Source of the DNA: an uncultured Pelagibacteraceae bacterium
Lineage (GTDB): Bacteria; Pseudomonadota; Alphaproteobacteria; Pelagibacterales; Pelagibacteraceae
Direction: 5' to 3'
Assembly: GCA_902522955.1 (NCBI GenBank)
Contig: CABYXR010000009.1
Location: 1-34,441, forward strand
Length of the DNA stretch: 34,441 nt
The translations under genes and the position numbers were made by a program. Positions 20,720-30,562 of this stretch are shown here, in pieces; within the stretch, counting starts at the first letter, position 1; the number at the start of each line of letters is the position of its first letter. The notes beneath the pieces were generated by a model that was not told the origin of the DNA, made no database searches, and worked only from the letters and a program-made list of their open reading frames with translations.

Positions 20720-22495
20720 CTAATAAACTCTCTCCTTCGGAGGAAAATACTGAACATCGTTGGTAAGGGTTCTAGAATGAACATCTCTATATTTTATATC
20801 AACCTTATTTTCTTTTTGCCATGCCAAAGTGTGTTTCATGAAGTTTTTATCGTCTCTTTTAGTAAAGTCTTCTCTCGCGTGAGCACCCCTACTTTCTTTT
20901 CTATGATAAGCAGAGTCCATTGTTGTTAGAGCTTGTCGTATTAAATTATCAAACTCTAAAGTTTCAACCAAATCAGTATTGAATAATAATGATTTATCTT
21001 TAACTGAAATATCGTTCATACCTTCGTAAGGTTTTCTTATTTGATCCACGCCTTCTTTTAAAGTTTTTTCAGTTCTAAAAACTGCACATTTAGATTGCAT
21101 TGTTTTTTGCATAGATAACCTTAGTTCTGAAGTTTTAGTTGAGCCATTTGAATTTCTGATTTTATCAAACCTTGTTAAACATTTATCTGTTTCACTATTT
21201 GATACTTCCTCATGAGGACTTCCTGGTTTCAATAATTCTTTTGCTCTTTTTGCGGCTGCTCTACCAAAAACTACAAGATCGATTAATGAATTAGATCCTA
21301 GACGATTGGCTCCATGCACAGATACACACGCAGCTTCTCCGATAGCCATTAAACCTGGAACAGTTTTTTCAGAACCATTTAAAGTTAGAACTTCAGCTTT
21401 ATAATTTGTGGGAATTCCTCCCATATTATAATGAACTGTCGGAACAACTGGTATAGGTTCCTTGCTTACATCAACATTAGCAAAAGTTTTAGCTGCTTCG
21501 GCAATACCTGGAAGTCTTTCTTCAATAACAGAATTATCTAAATGATCTAGATGAAGATTAATATGATCTTTATTTTTTCCTACGCCTCTACCTTCATTAA
21601 TTTCCATTTCCATGGACCTACTGACAACATCTCTAGATGCTAAATCTTTAGCATTAGGAGCATATCTTTCCATAAATCTCTCACCTTTACCGTTAACTAA
21701 AAATCCACCTTCACCTCTAACTCCCTCTGTAATTAAACATCCTACTCCATAAATTCCTGTAGGGTGAAATTGGACGAACTCCATATCTTGTAGAGGAAGT
21801 CCTGCCCTTAGTACCATCGCATTACCATCTCCTGTGCAAGTATGCGCAGAGGTAGCAGAGTAATAAACCTTTCCATATCCTCCTGTAGCCAAAATAGTTA
21901 TGTGTGATCTGAATCTGTGAATAGTACCATCTGTTAAGTTCCAAGCAATTACACCTTTGCATTCTCCATTTTTCATTATTAGATCTAATGCAAAATATTC
22001 AATAAAAAATTCTGTATTTTGTTTTAGTGCTTGCCCGTATAAAGTGTGCAAAATAGCGTGACCTGTTCTATCTGCAGCTGCACAAGTTCTTTGAACTATT
22101 CCATTTCCATAATTTTTAGTCATACCTCCAAAAGGTCTCTGGTAAATTTTTCCGTCGTCTGTTCTGCTAAATGGTACACCGTACCTCTCTAGTTCTACAA
22201 CTGCTCTGGGTGCTTCCTTGCATAAATATTCAATCGCATCTTGATCGCCTAACCAATCTGAACCTTTGACTGTGTCATACATGTGCCATCTCCAGTCGTC
22301 TTCACCCATGTTTCCTAAAGCAGCAGAGATTCCTCCTTGGGCTGCTGAAGTGTGACTCCTCGTCGGGAAGACTTTGGATATACATGCAGTTTTTAATCCA
22401 GCTTCTGACAATCCTACCGCTGCTCTTAGACCGGATCCTCCAGCGCCTAGCACTACGACATCGTATTCATGGTCAATAATTTTGTACTTACTCAT
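20720..22495 (-). CDS. sdhA: Succinate dehydrogenase flavoprotein subunit
   Basis: Oxidises succinate to fumarate. The 591-residue protein has the FAD fold [16 protein letters not shown] (14-29), the histidine that binds FAD covalently (H48 in [11 protein letters not shown]), and the active-site stretches QFHPTGIYG and [18 protein letters not shown]. The C-terminal [19 protein letters not shown] is also typical. The start overlaps the sdhD stop by one base. Confidence 0.98.
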   Translation of the reverse strand: MSKYKIIDHEYDVVVLGAGGSGLRAAVGLSEAGLKTACISKVFPTRSHTSAAQGGISAALGNMGEDDWRWHMYDTVKGSDWLGDQDAIEYLCKEAPRAVVELERYGVPFSRTDDGKIYQRPFGGMTKNYGNGIVQRTCAAADRTGHAILHTLYGQALKQNTEFFIEYFALDLIMKNGECKGVIAWNLTDGTIHRFRSHITILATGGYGKVYYSATSAHTCTGDGNAMVLRAGLPLQDMEFVQFHPTGIYGVGCLITEGVRGEGGFLVNGKGERFMERYAPNAKDLASRDVVSRSMEMEINEGRGVGKNKDHINLHLDHLDNSVIEERLPGIAEAAKTFANVDVSKEPIPVVPTVHYNMGGIPTNYKAEVLTLNGSEKTVPGLMAIGEAACVSVHGANRLGSNSLIDLVVFGRAAAKRAKELLKPGSPHEEVSNSETDKCLTRFDKIRNSNGSTKTSELRLSMQKTMQSKCAVFRTEKTLKEGVDQIRKPYEGMNDISVKDKSLLFNTDLVETLEFDNLIRQALTTMDSAYHRKESRGAHAREDFTKRDDKNFMKHTLAWQKENKVDIKYRDVHSRTLTNDVQYFPPKERVY

Positions 22496-22821
22496 TATGA
22501 AAGATTATATATTCCTATAATAGTTAATAAAGGAATTATTATAGCAAAAATATTAAGCAATTTATTTGCGACATTTTTGATTTTTTCGTCTCTTATATAG
22601 TCTTCAAAAATCTCACTTATTGTCAAAGCTGAAAAAAAGTATGCAACAACAATAAAAACCGAGAAAAAAATCCTAGTTGGCTGAGATATAAAAAAATTTA
22701 CTATATCTACATAATCTTTATCGTAAATTGACGTTAGATTCATTATGAACCAAATCATTAATGGAATTAACAAGACTGAACTGTATTTCGTAAAAAGCCA
22801 TTTTTTGGTAGATGTATGCAT
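22495..22821 (-). CDS. sdhD: Succinate dehydrogenase membrane anchor SdhD, lacking the usual heme histidine
   Basis: Membrane anchor of complex II. The 108-residue protein has three hydrophobic segments (about 14-30, 50-69, 87-105) and keeps the D74-Y75 pair that matches E. coli D82-Y83 at the quinone site. Counting 11 residues back from this aspartate, where E. coli has heme ligand H71, gives F63; the only histidine in the whole protein is H2. The flanking consensus glycine is also replaced (T67). Identity rests on position between sdhC and sdhA, size, membrane pattern and the EDY motif. Gap to sdhC is 1 nt. Confidence 0.9.
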   Translation of the reverse strand: MHTSTKKWLFTKYSSVLLIPLMIWFIMNLTSIYDKDYVDIVNFFISQPTRIFFSVFIVVAYFFSALTISEIFEDYIRDEKIKNVANKLLNIFAIIIPLLTIIGIYNLS

Positions 22822-22822
22822 T

Positions 22823-23209
22823 TCAAAAAATATTTTTTCCTATTAAATAAAAAAGAATAGTTAAAATAAAAGATCCAAAAAAAGTTAATATCCCAGTGAT
22901 TTTTGCTATTTTCAGATCAAAGCCGTAACCCAAATCCCAAAACAAATGTCTTACTTCATTTAAAATATGAAAACTAAATGACCAGCATAAAAAAATTATT
23001 AAAAATTTTCCAAAAAAAGAATTTAAAAAAAAATAAAATAATTCGTAATTATTCTCACCTAAAAGTAAGAACATTGTCCAGAAACAAATTAAAGTTAAAG
23101 CAATGATATTAATTACTCCAACTATTCTATGTGTTATAGAAAGTAGAGAGGAGACATGCCACCTATATATCTGCAAGTGTGGACTAAGTGGATTATTTTT
23201 ATATTCCAT
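22823..23209 (-). CDS. sdhC: Succinate dehydrogenase cytochrome b556 subunit
   Basis: Second membrane anchor of complex II; binds heme b and quinone. The 128-residue protein has the family opening PLSPHLQIYRW (7-17), S24 and R28 in the SITHRIVG segment (quinone site), and HILNEVRHLFWDLGYGF, where H81 matches the E. coli heme ligand H84 and H88 matches H91. Three membrane segments are evident (about 29-50, 59-80, 103-124). A 21-nt gap follows asd, after which the sdhCDAB genes are packed without spacers. Confidence 0.95.
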   Translation of the reverse strand: MEYKNNPLSPHLQIYRWHVSSLLSITHRIVGVINIIALTLICFWTMFLLLGENNYELFYFFLNSFFGKFLIIFLCWSFSFHILNEVRHLFWDLGYGFDLKIAKITGILTFFGSFILTILFYLIGKNIF

Positions 23210-23230
23210 TGTTTTAAATTTATTACTTTA

Positions 23231-24220
23231 CTATTTATTTATCAAATGTTCTGCAATTTGAACTGTATTTAGTGCAGCACCCTTTACAAGATTATCTGAA
23301 ACTACCCACAAATTTACAGCTTTTACATTTGAATTGTCTTTTCTTATTCTTGATATAAACGTTGTATGATTATCTTCTACCTCTAGCGGAGTAACATATC
23401 CACCGTCTTTGTGTTCATCCAAAACTTTACATCCAGGAGAGTTTCTTAAGATTTTTTTAATGTTTGCAAAGTCAAATAAATTTTCAAATTCTATATTTAT
23501 TGACTCTGAATGCCCTGTTTTAACCGGAACTCTTACACAAGTAGCTGTTAAATCTATATCATCGTCTAATATTTTTTTCGTTTCATTTATCATCTTTAGT
23601 TCCTCTTTCGTATATCCATCTTTACCAAAAGAATCTATATGAGGTATTAAGTTAAAAGCTATTTGCTTAGTAAAATTCTTTGAGGTTATTTTTTTGTTCT
23701 TTAGATAATCTTCTGTTTGTTGAAATAATTCATCAACAGACGCTTTTCCTGCGCCTGATACTGCTTGATAAGTTGAGACTACAACTCTTTTAATTTTGTA
23801 CTCATCATGTAAAGGCTTTAAAGCCAAGACCATCTGTATTGTTGAACAATTTGGATTTGAGATAATGTTTTTATGTTTGCTTAAACTTTTAGAATTTACT
23901 TCTGGAACCACTAAGGGAACATCATCTTGCATTCTGAAAAAACTGGAATTATCTATTACAATAGTTTTTTTAGAGGCCTCAGGTATCCATTTTTTAGCTA
24001 TTTCAACACCAGCAGCAAAAATTGTTATTTCTGCTTTTGTAAAATCATATTTTTCTAATTGCTCGATTACAATTTCTTTTTTTTTAAATAATAATTTTTT
24101 TCCAGCACTTTTTTCTGAAGCTATCAAAAAAATTTTGTTAATTTTTATTGAGGACTTCTCTAATACTTCAATTGTTTTTCTACCAACGTTGCCTGTAGCA
24201 CCGATTATAGCCAAATTCAT
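23231..24220 (-). CDS. asd: Aspartate-semialdehyde dehydrogenase
   Basis: Reduces aspartyl phosphate to aspartate semialdehyde, the branch point to lysine/diaminopimelate, threonine and methionine. The 329-residue protein has NADP fold IGATGNVGRKTIEVL (6-20), the catalytic C125 in SNPNCSTIQM, and the RVPVKTGHSE motif with the active-site histidine. Its product feeds the pathway in which dapF (30617-31447) acts. It follows leuB by 13 nt, the leuCDB-asd arrangement of many alphaproteobacteria. Confidence 0.96.
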   Translation of the reverse strand: MNLAIIGATGNVGRKTIEVLEKSSIKINKIFLIASEKSAGKKLLFKKKEIVIEQLEKYDFTKAEITIFAAGVEIAKKWIPEASKKTIVIDNSSFFRMQDDVPLVVPEVNSKSLSKHKNIISNPNCSTIQMVLALKPLHDEYKIKRVVVSTYQAVSGAGKASVDELFQQTEDYLKNKKITSKNFTKQIAFNLIPHIDSFGKDGYTKEELKMINETKKILDDDIDLTATCVRVPVKTGHSESINIEFENLFDFANIKKILRNSPGCKVLDEHKDGGYVTPLEVEDNHTTFISRIRKDNSNVKAVNLWVVSDNLVKGAALNTVQIAEHLINK

Positions 24221-24233
24221 ATAGATCTTTATT

Positions 24234-25340
24234 TTATTTCAATTTTGAGATAATTGCATCACCCATATCAGTTGTAGTGACCTCTTTATTACCTTTAGAC
24301 ATTATATCTTTTGTTCTAAAACCCTCATCTAAGACTTTTTGAACTGCTGTATCTAATAAATCCGCCTCTTTTTCCAAATCAAGAGAATAACGCAAAGCCA
24401 TAGATAAACTTAAAATCGTTGCAATTGGATTGGCTATATTTTTTCCTGCAATATCTGGGGCAGACCCATGCACAGGTTCATATAAAGACCTAATTTTACC
24501 ATTTTTATTTTTTGCTCCAAGTGAAGCAGATGGGAGCAAACCTAGGGAACCAGTTAGCATAGCAGCCTCATCTGATAACATATCTCCGAAGAGATTATCT
24601 GCAAGTATTACGTCAAACTGTTTTGGGTTACGCAAAAGTTGCATTGCGCAATTATCAGCTAACATATGATTTAATTCTACACTTTTATATTCCTTATCTT
24701 TTAAGGTTTGAACTTCTTCTCTCCACAAAACACCAGCTTCCATAACGTTAGATTTCTCACAAGAAGTAACAACATTTTTTCTTTTTTTTGCTAAATCAAA
24801 AGCTACTCTTGCTATTCTTTGTATTTCATTAGTAGTATAAGTATGGGTATTTACACCTTTTCGCTGATTATTTTCTATTGGTTCAATTCCTCTGGGTTCA
24901 CCAAAATAAATTCCTCCGGTTAATTCTCTTACAATCATTATATCTAGACCTGAAACTATCTCAGGTTTTAATGTTGAAGAGTCAACTAATTGTTTAAAGC
25001 ATATTGCTGGTCTTAAGTTTGCAAACAATTTCAATTCTTTTCTTAGTTTTAAAAGAGCTCTTTCTGGCTTTTTAGAAAACTCTAAGTTATCCCATTTAGG
25101 ACCTCCACATGCACCTAATATGACCGCATCAGCCTGTAGTGACTTATAAAAAACTTCATCAGTAATTGGAATTTTGTTAACGTCAATAGAAGCACCGCCT
25201 ATAAGTTCCTCATCAAAACTAAAATCCAAAGATTTATTTTTATTAAACCATTCTAGAATCTTTTTAACTTCTTTTACAACTTCAGGACCAATACCGTCCC
25301 CTGGCAATAACAAAATCTTTCTTTCTTTGTTTTTACTCAT
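24234..25340 (-). CDS. leuB: 3-isopropylmalate dehydrogenase
   Basis: Oxidative decarboxylation of 3-isopropylmalate in leucine synthesis. The 368-residue protein shows [15 protein letters not shown] (11-25), the family-defining [14 protein letters not shown], a [13 protein letters not shown] stretch and the metal-binding [26 protein letters not shown] distinguishes it from isocitrate and tartrate dehydrogenases. The start overlaps the leuD end by 8 bp. Confidence 0.97.
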   Translation of the reverse strand: MSKNKERKILLLPGDGIGPEVVKEVKKILEWFNKNKSLDFSFDEELIGGASIDVNKIPITDEVFYKSLQADAVILGACGGPKWDNLEFSKKPERALLKLRKELKLFANLRPAICFKQLVDSSTLKPEIVSGLDIMIVRELTGGIYFGEPRGIEPIENNQRKGVNTHTYTTNEIQRIARVAFDLAKKRKNVVTSCEKSNVMEAGVLWREEVQTLKDKEYKSVELNHMLADNCAMQLLRNPKQFDVILADNLFGDMLSDEAAMLTGSLGLLPSASLGAKNKNGKIRSLYEPVHGSAPDIAGKNIANPIATILSLSMALRYSLDLEKEADLLDTAVQKVLDEGFRTKDIMSKGNKEVTTTDMGDAIISKLK

Positions 25341-25941
25341 TTAAAAGTATCCAAGGTTTGTCAGAACTCATTTTTTTTTCAAAATTATCAACATGATTAA
25401 TTTTTTGCATAGAAAGATCAATATCATCAAGTCCTTCGATTAAACATTTTTTCTTAAAATTATCTAATTCAAATTTCACAGTCTTATTTCCAAAGAAAAT
25501 TTCTTGCTTTTTTAAATCAACTTTAATTTCTTCTTTTCTTTTCGAATATTCTGATAATTCTGAAATTATTTGTTCGCTTATTTTAATTGGTAAAATACCA
25601 TTTTTAAAACAATTGTTATAAAAAATATCTGCAAAACTAGAACTAATTATGCATTTGATTCCAAAATCAGATAACGCCCATGGCGCATGCTCTCTTGATG
25701 AGCCACAGCCAAAATTTTTTCCAGCTAATAGAATTTTTGACTTGTTGAATGGTTCTTTATTTAAAATAAAATCTTTCAATAGTTTACCATTTTCGTCATA
25801 TCTCATTTCGTAAAACAAGCTTTTACCTAATCCGGTTCTTTTAATTGTTTTTAAGAACTGTTTTGGAATTATCATATCCGTATCAATATTTTGTAGCGGC
25901 AGATATGATGGTATACTAGTTAAATTTGAAAATTTATCCAT
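25333..25941 (-). CDS. leuD: 3-isopropylmalate dehydratase small subunit
   Basis: With LeuC isomerises 2- to 3-isopropylmalate. The 202-residue protein carries [18 protein letters not shown] near the N terminus and the swivel-domain motif [17 protein letters not shown] (about 73-89). Length is standard. Its ATG overlaps the leuC stop by one base (TAATG) and it overlaps leuB by 8 bp. Confidence 0.97.
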   Translation of the reverse strand: MDKFSNLTSIPSYLPLQNIDTDMIIPKQFLKTIKRTGLGKSLFYEMRYDENGKLLKDFILNKEPFNKSKILLAGKNFGCGSSREHAPWALSDFGIKCIISSSFADIFYNNCFKNGILPIKISEQIISELSEYSKRKEEIKVDLKKQEIFFGNKTVKFELDNFKKKCLIEGLDDIDLSMQKINHVDNFEKKMSSDKPWILLNE

Positions 25942-27341
25942 TATTGTATCTCTCTTACATCGGATAAGTGACCTTTAATTGCAGCTGCAATTGCCATTCC
26001 AGGACTAACTAAATGTGTTCTTCCACCTCTACCTTGTCTTCCTTCAAAATTTCTATTTGATGTTGATGCACATCTCTCTTTTGGTTTTAATTGATCAGGG
26101 TTCATCCCTAAACACATGGAGCAACCTGGTTCTCTCCATTCGAAACCAGCTTCAATAAATATTTTATGTAAACCCTCTTTCTCTGCTTGAGCTTTAACTA
26201 GGCCTGATCCAGGAACTACCATAGCGCTTACATTGCTTGCGATTTTTTTCCCTTTCAACAAACTTGCTGCTAATCTTAAATCCTCTATTCTACCATTGGT
26301 ACAGCTACCTATAAAAATTTTATCAATTTTTATATCAGAAATTTTCGTATTAGCTTTTAGGCCCATATATTCTAAAGATCTTTTCATAGCCATTTTTCTA
26401 TCTTCGTTAATTTCATTATTTGGATCCGGAACTACTCCTGTTACTGGAGATATATCTTGAGGTGAAGTTCCCCATGTAACAAGAGGTTCTATTTGTTTTC
26501 CATCAATATTTATTTCTTTATCAAATTTACAATCTTTGTCTGAATACAATGATCTCCAAAACTTTACTGCATCTTCCCAATTTTTTTCTTTAGGAGACAT
26601 TGTTTTTCCTTTTAAATATTCAAATGTTTTATTATCAGGAGCAATTAACCCAGCTCTAGCTCCGGCTTCTATGGTCATATTGCATACTGTCATTCTTTCT
26701 TCCATTGTAAGGTTCTTGATAACTTCACCAGCAAACTCAATTACATATCCGGTGCCCCCAGCAGTTCCTATTGTGCCGATAATCTTTAAAATAACGTCTT
26801 TTGCTGTAACACCTATTGGTAATTTTCCGTTTACATTAATTCTTAAATTTTTTGATTTTTTTTGAATTAATGTTTGTGTAGCAAGAACATGTTCGACCTC
26901 GGAAGTTCCTATTCCAAAAGCTAATGATCCAAAAGCGCCATGAGTAGCTGTATGACTATCTCCACAAACAATTACTGTTCCCGGTTGAGTAAATCCTTGT
27001 TCAGGTCCAATAATATGAACTATTCCTTGTCTTTTATCATTGACGTCAAAAAGTTTTACTCCAAACTCTTTACAGTTTTCTCTTAGTGTATCAACTTGTA
27101 TTTTGGACTCCGTATCATTAATTCCTTTTGATCTATCAGTAGTTGGTACGTTATGATCAGGAACCGCTAAAGTTAATTCAGGTCGTCTTACTTTTCTTTT
27201 TTGTATTCTTAATCCTTCGAAAGCTTGGGGACTTGTAACCTCATGAACTAAATGACGATCAACATATATTAATGAAGTACCATCATCCTGCTGGTGAACA
27301 AGATGATTATCCCATATTTTATCATATAGAGTTTTAGACAT
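25941..27341 (-). CDS. leuC: 3-isopropylmalate dehydratase large subunit
   Basis: Aconitase-family [4Fe-4S] enzyme of leucine synthesis. The three cluster cysteines are C347 (IGSCTNGR), C407 and C410 ([10 protein letters not shown]). The 466-residue protein also has the LeuC-type [28 protein letters not shown] (about 125-152, in parts) and [16 protein letters not shown]. The start follows rplS by 11 nt, so the leucine genes may be read with the ribosomal genes. leuA is not in the window. Confidence 0.97.
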   Translation of the reverse strand: MSKTLYDKIWDNHLVHQQDDGTSLIYVDRHLVHEVTSPQAFEGLRIQKRKVRRPELTLAVPDHNVPTTDRSKGINDTESKIQVDTLRENCKEFGVKLFDVNDKRQGIVHIIGPEQGFTQPGTVIVCGDSHTATHGAFGSLAFGIGTSEVEHVLATQTLIQKKSKNLRINVNGKLPIGVTAKDVILKIIGTIGTAGGTGYVIEFAGEVIKNLTMEERMTVCNMTIEAGARAGLIAPDNKTFEYLKGKTMSPKEKNWEDAVKFWRSLYSDKDCKFDKEINIDGKQIEPLVTWGTSPQDISPVTGVVPDPNNEINEDRKMAMKRSLEYMGLKANTKISDIKIDKIFIGSCTNGRIEDLRLAASLLKGKKIASNVSAMVVPGSGLVKAQAEKEGLHKIFIEAGFEWREPGCSMCLGMNPDQLKPKERCASTSNRNFEGRQGRGGRTHLVSPGMAIAAAIKGHLSDVREIQ

Positions 27342-27352
27342 CGAAAATTTAA

Positions 27353-27862
27353 TTATTTTTTATCTTCAGCTTTTAATTTAGTTTTTTCTTTAACAACATC
27401 AGCCTCTTTTTTTTTATCTTCAGTTTGTATTTGCTCATTAGAGGCAGTAGCTTTTTTTGTTTCAGGTATATCCGGCTGAGTAGAAACATCTATTCCAATT
27501 TTCTTTTTTATTTTCTCAGCAATTCTAGCTGACTTACCTTTCCTACTTCTCAGATAGTATAATTTTGCTCTTCTAACTTTTCCTGTTCTTATAACTTTTA
27601 TAGAATCTACATTTGGACTATAAAGAGCAAAAGTTCTCTCTACTCCCTCTCCAAATGAGATCTTTCTAACTGTAAATGATGAATTTAAATCTCTGTTTTT
27701 TTTCGCAATACAAACCCCTTCAAAGTACTGAATTCTCTCTCTTTTGCCCTCAATTATTTTTACACCCACTTTTATGGTGTCGCCTGGCGAAAATTCAGTG
27801 ATTTTCTTATTGGCAACAATCTTTTTAATTGCCTCTTTATTTATGTCTTCAATGTTTTTCAT
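27353..27862 (-). CDS. rplS: Ribosomal protein L19 with charged C-terminal extension
   Basis: 50S protein at the 30S-50S interface. Residues 1-119 match L19 ([70 protein letters not shown]). About 50 extra residues follow, rich in K, E, T and D without a repeat period, making 169 against the usual 115-125. Alphaproteobacterial L19 often has a tail, so this is a moderate extension. The start overlaps the trmD end by 14 bp, suggesting coupled translation. Confidence 0.96.
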   Translation of the reverse strand: MKNIEDINKEAIKKIVANKKITEFSPGDTIKVGVKIIEGKRERIQYFEGVCIAKKNRDLNSSFTVRKISFGEGVERTFALYSPNVDSIKVIRTGKVRRAKLYYLRSRKGKSARIAEKIKKKIGIDVSTQPDIPETKKATASNEQIQTEDKKKEADVVKEKTKLKAEDKK

Positions 27863-28550
27863 TTTTTTTGTTTAAATATTTTTTCCAAAGATCAGGTCTC
27901 TGGCGACGTGTTATAGCCTCTGATTGTGACAAACGCCAGCTTTTAATTTTGGCATGATCGCCTGATAATAGTACATCAGGAGTGTCTTTTCCTTCCCAAT
28001 TCTGAGGTTTCGTATACTGTGGATATTCCAAAAGGTCATCTTTGAAACTTTCCTCTTTTAAAGAATTTTCATTTCCTAGAACTCCTGGCAATAAACGAAT
28101 AATTGAGTCAATAAAAACATATGAAGCTGTTTCACCACCAGATAAAATAAAATCACCAATACTATATTCTTGAATATTTCTTGTTTCCAAAAGTCTTTGA
28201 TCTATTCCTTCAAAATGACCACATAAAATATTTAATTTTTTTTTCTTACTAAATTCTTGTACAGTCGTCTGGTCTAATTTTTTCCCTTTTGGGGATAAAT
28301 AAATAATTTGATCTTTCTTATTTAAATTTTGGTCAAGTGCTGAAGCTACAACATCTGGCCTTAGCAACATTCCACTCCCACCGCCAAAAGGAGTATCATC
28401 TACTGTTCGATGTTTATCAGTTGCATAATCTCTAATATCAATTACTTTTAAATTCCAAAGTTTTTTTTCCCGAGCCTTTTTGTAAATTCTAGTATTTAAA
28501 GGTCCAGGATACAAATCTGGATATAGAGTAAAGATTTTTACCTCAAACAT
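27849..28550 (-). CDS. trmD: tRNA (guanine-N1-)-methyltransferase
   Basis: Methylates G37 of tRNAs with S-adenosylmethionine, preventing +1 frameshifting. The SPOUT-fold motifs are present: [15 protein letters not shown] (47-61), [10 protein letters not shown] (83-92), CGHFEGID (110-117), [12 protein letters not shown] (129-140) and [15 protein letters not shown] (168-182, with the catalytic aspartate D171). Length 233 is typical. It follows rpsP by 11 nt; rimM, usually between them, is absent here. Confidence 0.96.
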   Translation of the reverse strand: MFEVKIFTLYPDLYPGPLNTRIYKKAREKKLWNLKVIDIRDYATDKHRTVDDTPFGGGSGMLLRPDVVASALDQNLNKKDQIIYLSPKGKKLDQTTVQEFSKKKKLNILCGHFEGIDQRLLETRNIQEYSIGDFILSGGETASYVFIDSIIRLLPGVLGNENSLKEESFKDDLLEYPQYTKPQNWEGKDTPDVLLSGDHAKIKSWRLSQSEAITRRQRPDLWKKYLNKKNEKH

Positions 28551-28561
28551 AAATATTTTCC

Positions 28562-29086
28562 TTACTTAGTTTTAGGTTGTTCCTTCTTCGCTTCTGCTTT
28601 AGGTTGTTCCTTCTTCGCTTCTGCTTTAGGTTGTTCCTTCTTCGCTTCTGCTTTAGGTTCTTCCTTCTTCGCTTCTGCTTTAGGTTGTTCCTTCTTCGCT
28701 TCTGCTTTAGGTTGTTCCTTCTTCGCTTCTGCTTTAGGTTCTTCCTTCTTCGCTTCTGCTTTAGGTTGTTCCTTACTTTCCTTTTTTCTATCTTTTTTAG
28801 GAATAGCTTTTAAAGGATTATTGCCAGGTTTAGGCATCGGCATTAATTGCATTTCTCCTAATATTCTTGAAACTCTTAAAGTCGGTTGTGCACCTCGGCT
28901 GATCCAGTATTTAACTCTTTCAAATTCAACTTTAATTCTTTCTTTCTTATCTTTCGGTAATAGTGGATTATAAGATCCAAGTTTCTCAATAAATTTTCCA
29001 TCTCTTGGATATCTTCCGTCAGCTACTACTATTTTGTAAATAGGTCTTTTTCTTACTCCCCCCATTGATAATCTTATCCTTAACAT
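28562..29086 (-). CDS. rpsP: Ribosomal protein S16 with a repeat-encoded C-terminal tail
   Basis: 30S assembly protein. Residues 1-82 are the S16 core (MLRIRLSMGGVRKRPIYKIV, RDGKFIEKLGSYNPLLP, RVKYWISRGAQPTLRVSRIL). A proline/lysine hinge follows, then about 70 residues built from the nine-residue unit EQPKAEAKK (or EEPKAEAKK), seven full copies and a partial one, ending PKTK. The protein is therefore 174 residues against about 80-90 for the plain family. The tail is low complexity, alternating K and E/A, and likely unstructured or a helix of charged repeats. Some other alphaproteobacteria have Ala/Lys/Glu-rich S16 tails, so a tail is not unique, but the near-perfect repeat is striking. Confidence 0.95.
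   Translation of the reverse strand: MLRIRLSMGGVRKRPIYKIVVADGRYPRDGKFIEKLGSYNPLLPKDKKERIKVEFERVKYWISRGAQPTLRVSRILGEMQLMPMPKPGNNPLKAIPKKDRKKESKEQPKAEAKKEEPKAEAKKEQPKAEAKKEQPKAEAKKEEPKAEAKKEQPKAEAKKEQPKAEAKKEQPKTK
28572..28760. repeat. rpsP: 27-bp tandem repeat, seven copies, inside rpsP
   Basis: Seven consecutive 27-bp units (plus-strand unit starting TTAGGTTGTTCC and ending GCTTCTGCT) that differ at one base only, G or C at unit position 8, which switches Gln to Glu. In plus-strand order the units read Q, Q, Q, E, Q, Q, E and a partial eighth Q unit begins at 28761. The Q-Q-E pattern repeats with an 81-bp period, suggesting duplication of a three-unit block. The copies are in frame, so gain or loss of units keeps rpsP open. 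Confidence 0.97.
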
Positions 29087-29096
29087 ATTATACCTT

Positions 29097-30449
29097 TCAT
29101 TTTAGTTGATTGAGCATTTCATCTGGTATCATTCCAGATGGAATTTTTTTTCCTTGAGACATTTTTTTCATCATGTCTGACATCATTTTAAATTGTTTTA
29201 GTAGTTTATTTATCTTTGAGACATCTACTCCTGCACCTTTAGAAATTCTTTTACGTCTAGATCCGCTAATAATTTTTGGATTTTCTCTTTCATTTTTTGT
29301 CATTGATAAAATAATTGCCTCGTTTTCTACTAGCATTTTTTCATCTATATTTGCTTGATCCATCTTTGCTTTCATTTTGTTTACTCCTGGTAACATAGAC
29401 ATTACTCCTTCCATGCCTCCCATCTTTTTCATTTGTCTTAACTGAGCAAGATATGAGTCCATAGTGAATATCCCTTTTTTTAATTCATCTTCTGTTTCTT
29501 TAATTTTTTCTTCACTTAAATCTTGTTGTGCTTTCTCTACTAAAGTAACTACATCGCCCATTCCTAAAATTCTATTAGCTAGTCTGTCAGGATGGAAAAG
29601 CTCAAGATCAGTAATTTTTTCTCCTACACCGATATATTTAATTGGTTTTCCAGTGACATGTTTCATGCTTAGTGCTGCACCACCTCGCGCATCACCATCA
29701 ATCCTTGTAAGAATTATTCCAGAAAGATTAACTGCAGTATCAAACTCTTTTGCAACATTAACAGCTATTTGTCCTGTCAATGAGTCAGCTACTAAAATTG
29801 TTTCTGCTGGTTTTGTAATGTCTTTAATTTGCTTAATCTCAGACATCATAGGTAAATCTATCTGAGTTCTTCCTGCAGTATCGAAAATTATTAAGTCTGA
29901 ACCATTAAGATTAGCAGCATTTAATGCTCTTTTAGTAATGTCAATTGGTTGTTGCTTTTCAACTATCGGCAAACATTGAATCCCATTTGCTTCGGCAAGT
30001 AGTTTTAGTTGTTCTTGGGCAGCAGGCCTATAAACGTCTAAACTAACCACCATTACTTTTTTTTTGTAATTTGTCTCAATATTTTTAGCTAGCTTAGCTG
30101 CAGATGTAGTTTTTCCTGAACCTTGTAATCCAACTAATAAAATTGAGACTGGAGGTACAGCTTTAAAGTTTAACTCCTCATTTTTGGAACCTAAAATATT
30201 AACTAGTTCATCATAAACAATTTTTACTATCATCTGGCCAGCAGATGTTGATTTAATAATTTCTTGACCAATAGCTTTTGGTTTTACATTCGCGATGAAT
30301 TCTTTTGTGACTGGTAAAGCTACATCAGCCTCTAATAAAGCTAATCGTATCTCTTTTAAGCCAGAGTCAACTTGTTCCTCGGTTAATGAGGGAGCACTTT
30401 TTAACTTAGAAAAAATACTTTCTAATTTATTTGTTAAATTTTCAAACAT
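29097..30449 (-). CDS. ffh: Signal recognition particle protein (SRP54 GTPase)
   Basis: SRP GTPase that binds signal sequences of nascent membrane proteins and docks with FtsY. From the chosen ATG (30449) the protein is 450 residues: N domain 1-90 (MFENLTNKLESIFSKLKS is the usual N terminus), G domain with P-loop GLQGSGKT (107-114), DVYRPAAQEQL, DTAGRTQIDLPMM and TRIDGDARGGAALS, then a methionine-rich M domain (about 295-450, for example MKKMGGMEGVMSMLPGVNKMK). A GTG six codons upstream is in frame but would run into the structured leader and add nonstandard residues, so I reject it. No clear Shine-Dalgarno precedes the ATG. Confidence 0.96.
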   Translation of the reverse strand: MFENLTNKLESIFSKLKSAPSLTEEQVDSGLKEIRLALLEADVALPVTKEFIANVKPKAIGQEIIKSTSAGQMIVKIVYDELVNILGSKNEELNFKAVPPVSILLVGLQGSGKTTSAAKLAKNIETNYKKKVMVVSLDVYRPAAQEQLKLLAEANGIQCLPIVEKQQPIDITKRALNAANLNGSDLIIFDTAGRTQIDLPMMSEIKQIKDITKPAETILVADSLTGQIAVNVAKEFDTAVNLSGIILTRIDGDARGGAALSMKHVTGKPIKYIGVGEKITDLELFHPDRLANRILGMGDVVTLVEKAQQDLSEEKIKETEDELKKGIFTMDSYLAQLRQMKKMGGMEGVMSMLPGVNKMKAKMDQANIDEKMLVENEAIILSMTKNERENPKIISGSRRKRISKGAGVDVSKINKLLKQFKMMSDMMKKMSQGKKIPSGMIPDEMLNQLK

Positions 30450-30556
30450 TTTTATTACACCCAACACCTATCGCACTAGTGGGCGAACCCTCGCTGACTA
30501 GTGTCGACACCCTTGTTTTCAAGAGCACCGCAAAAACATGTGTATTTGCGGAAAGT
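30450..30556 (-). ncRNA. Structured 5' leader of ffh, likely cis-regulatory RNA
   Basis: The region before ffh is more GC-rich than its surroundings and folds well. On the transcript, the first hairpin (30551-30528) has CCGCAAA pairing with TTTGCGG around a 10-nt loop. The second (30507-30471) has TCG-A-CACTAGT pairing with ACTAGTGCGA: ten base pairs with one bulged A, capped by a small GGG-TTCG-CCC hairpin (30490-30481). It ends 21 nt before the ATG. A candidate cis-regulatory RNA upstream of ffh was reported in Ca. Pelagibacter ubique by Meyer and colleagues (2009, from memory); position and host type agree. Ligand or mechanism is unknown. Exact ends are inferred from the candidate promoter. 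Confidence 0.7.
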
Positions 30557-30562
30557 TTGTGA

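Noticed and set aside
28572-28760. Possible CRISPR array
   Set aside because: The 27-bp units are contiguous with no spacers and lie in frame inside rpsP; no cas genes nearby.
28577-28813. Plus-strand reading frame encoding a repeated Leu/Phe/Cys/Arg peptide
   Set aside because: It is the antisense image of the rpsP 27-bp repeat; in-frame repeats stay open in more than one frame. No sign of a real gene.
30450-30467. Earlier GTG start for ffh adding six residues
   Set aside because: The ATG at 30449 gives the standard Ffh N terminus MFENLT; the extension approaches the structured leader and has no homologous look.
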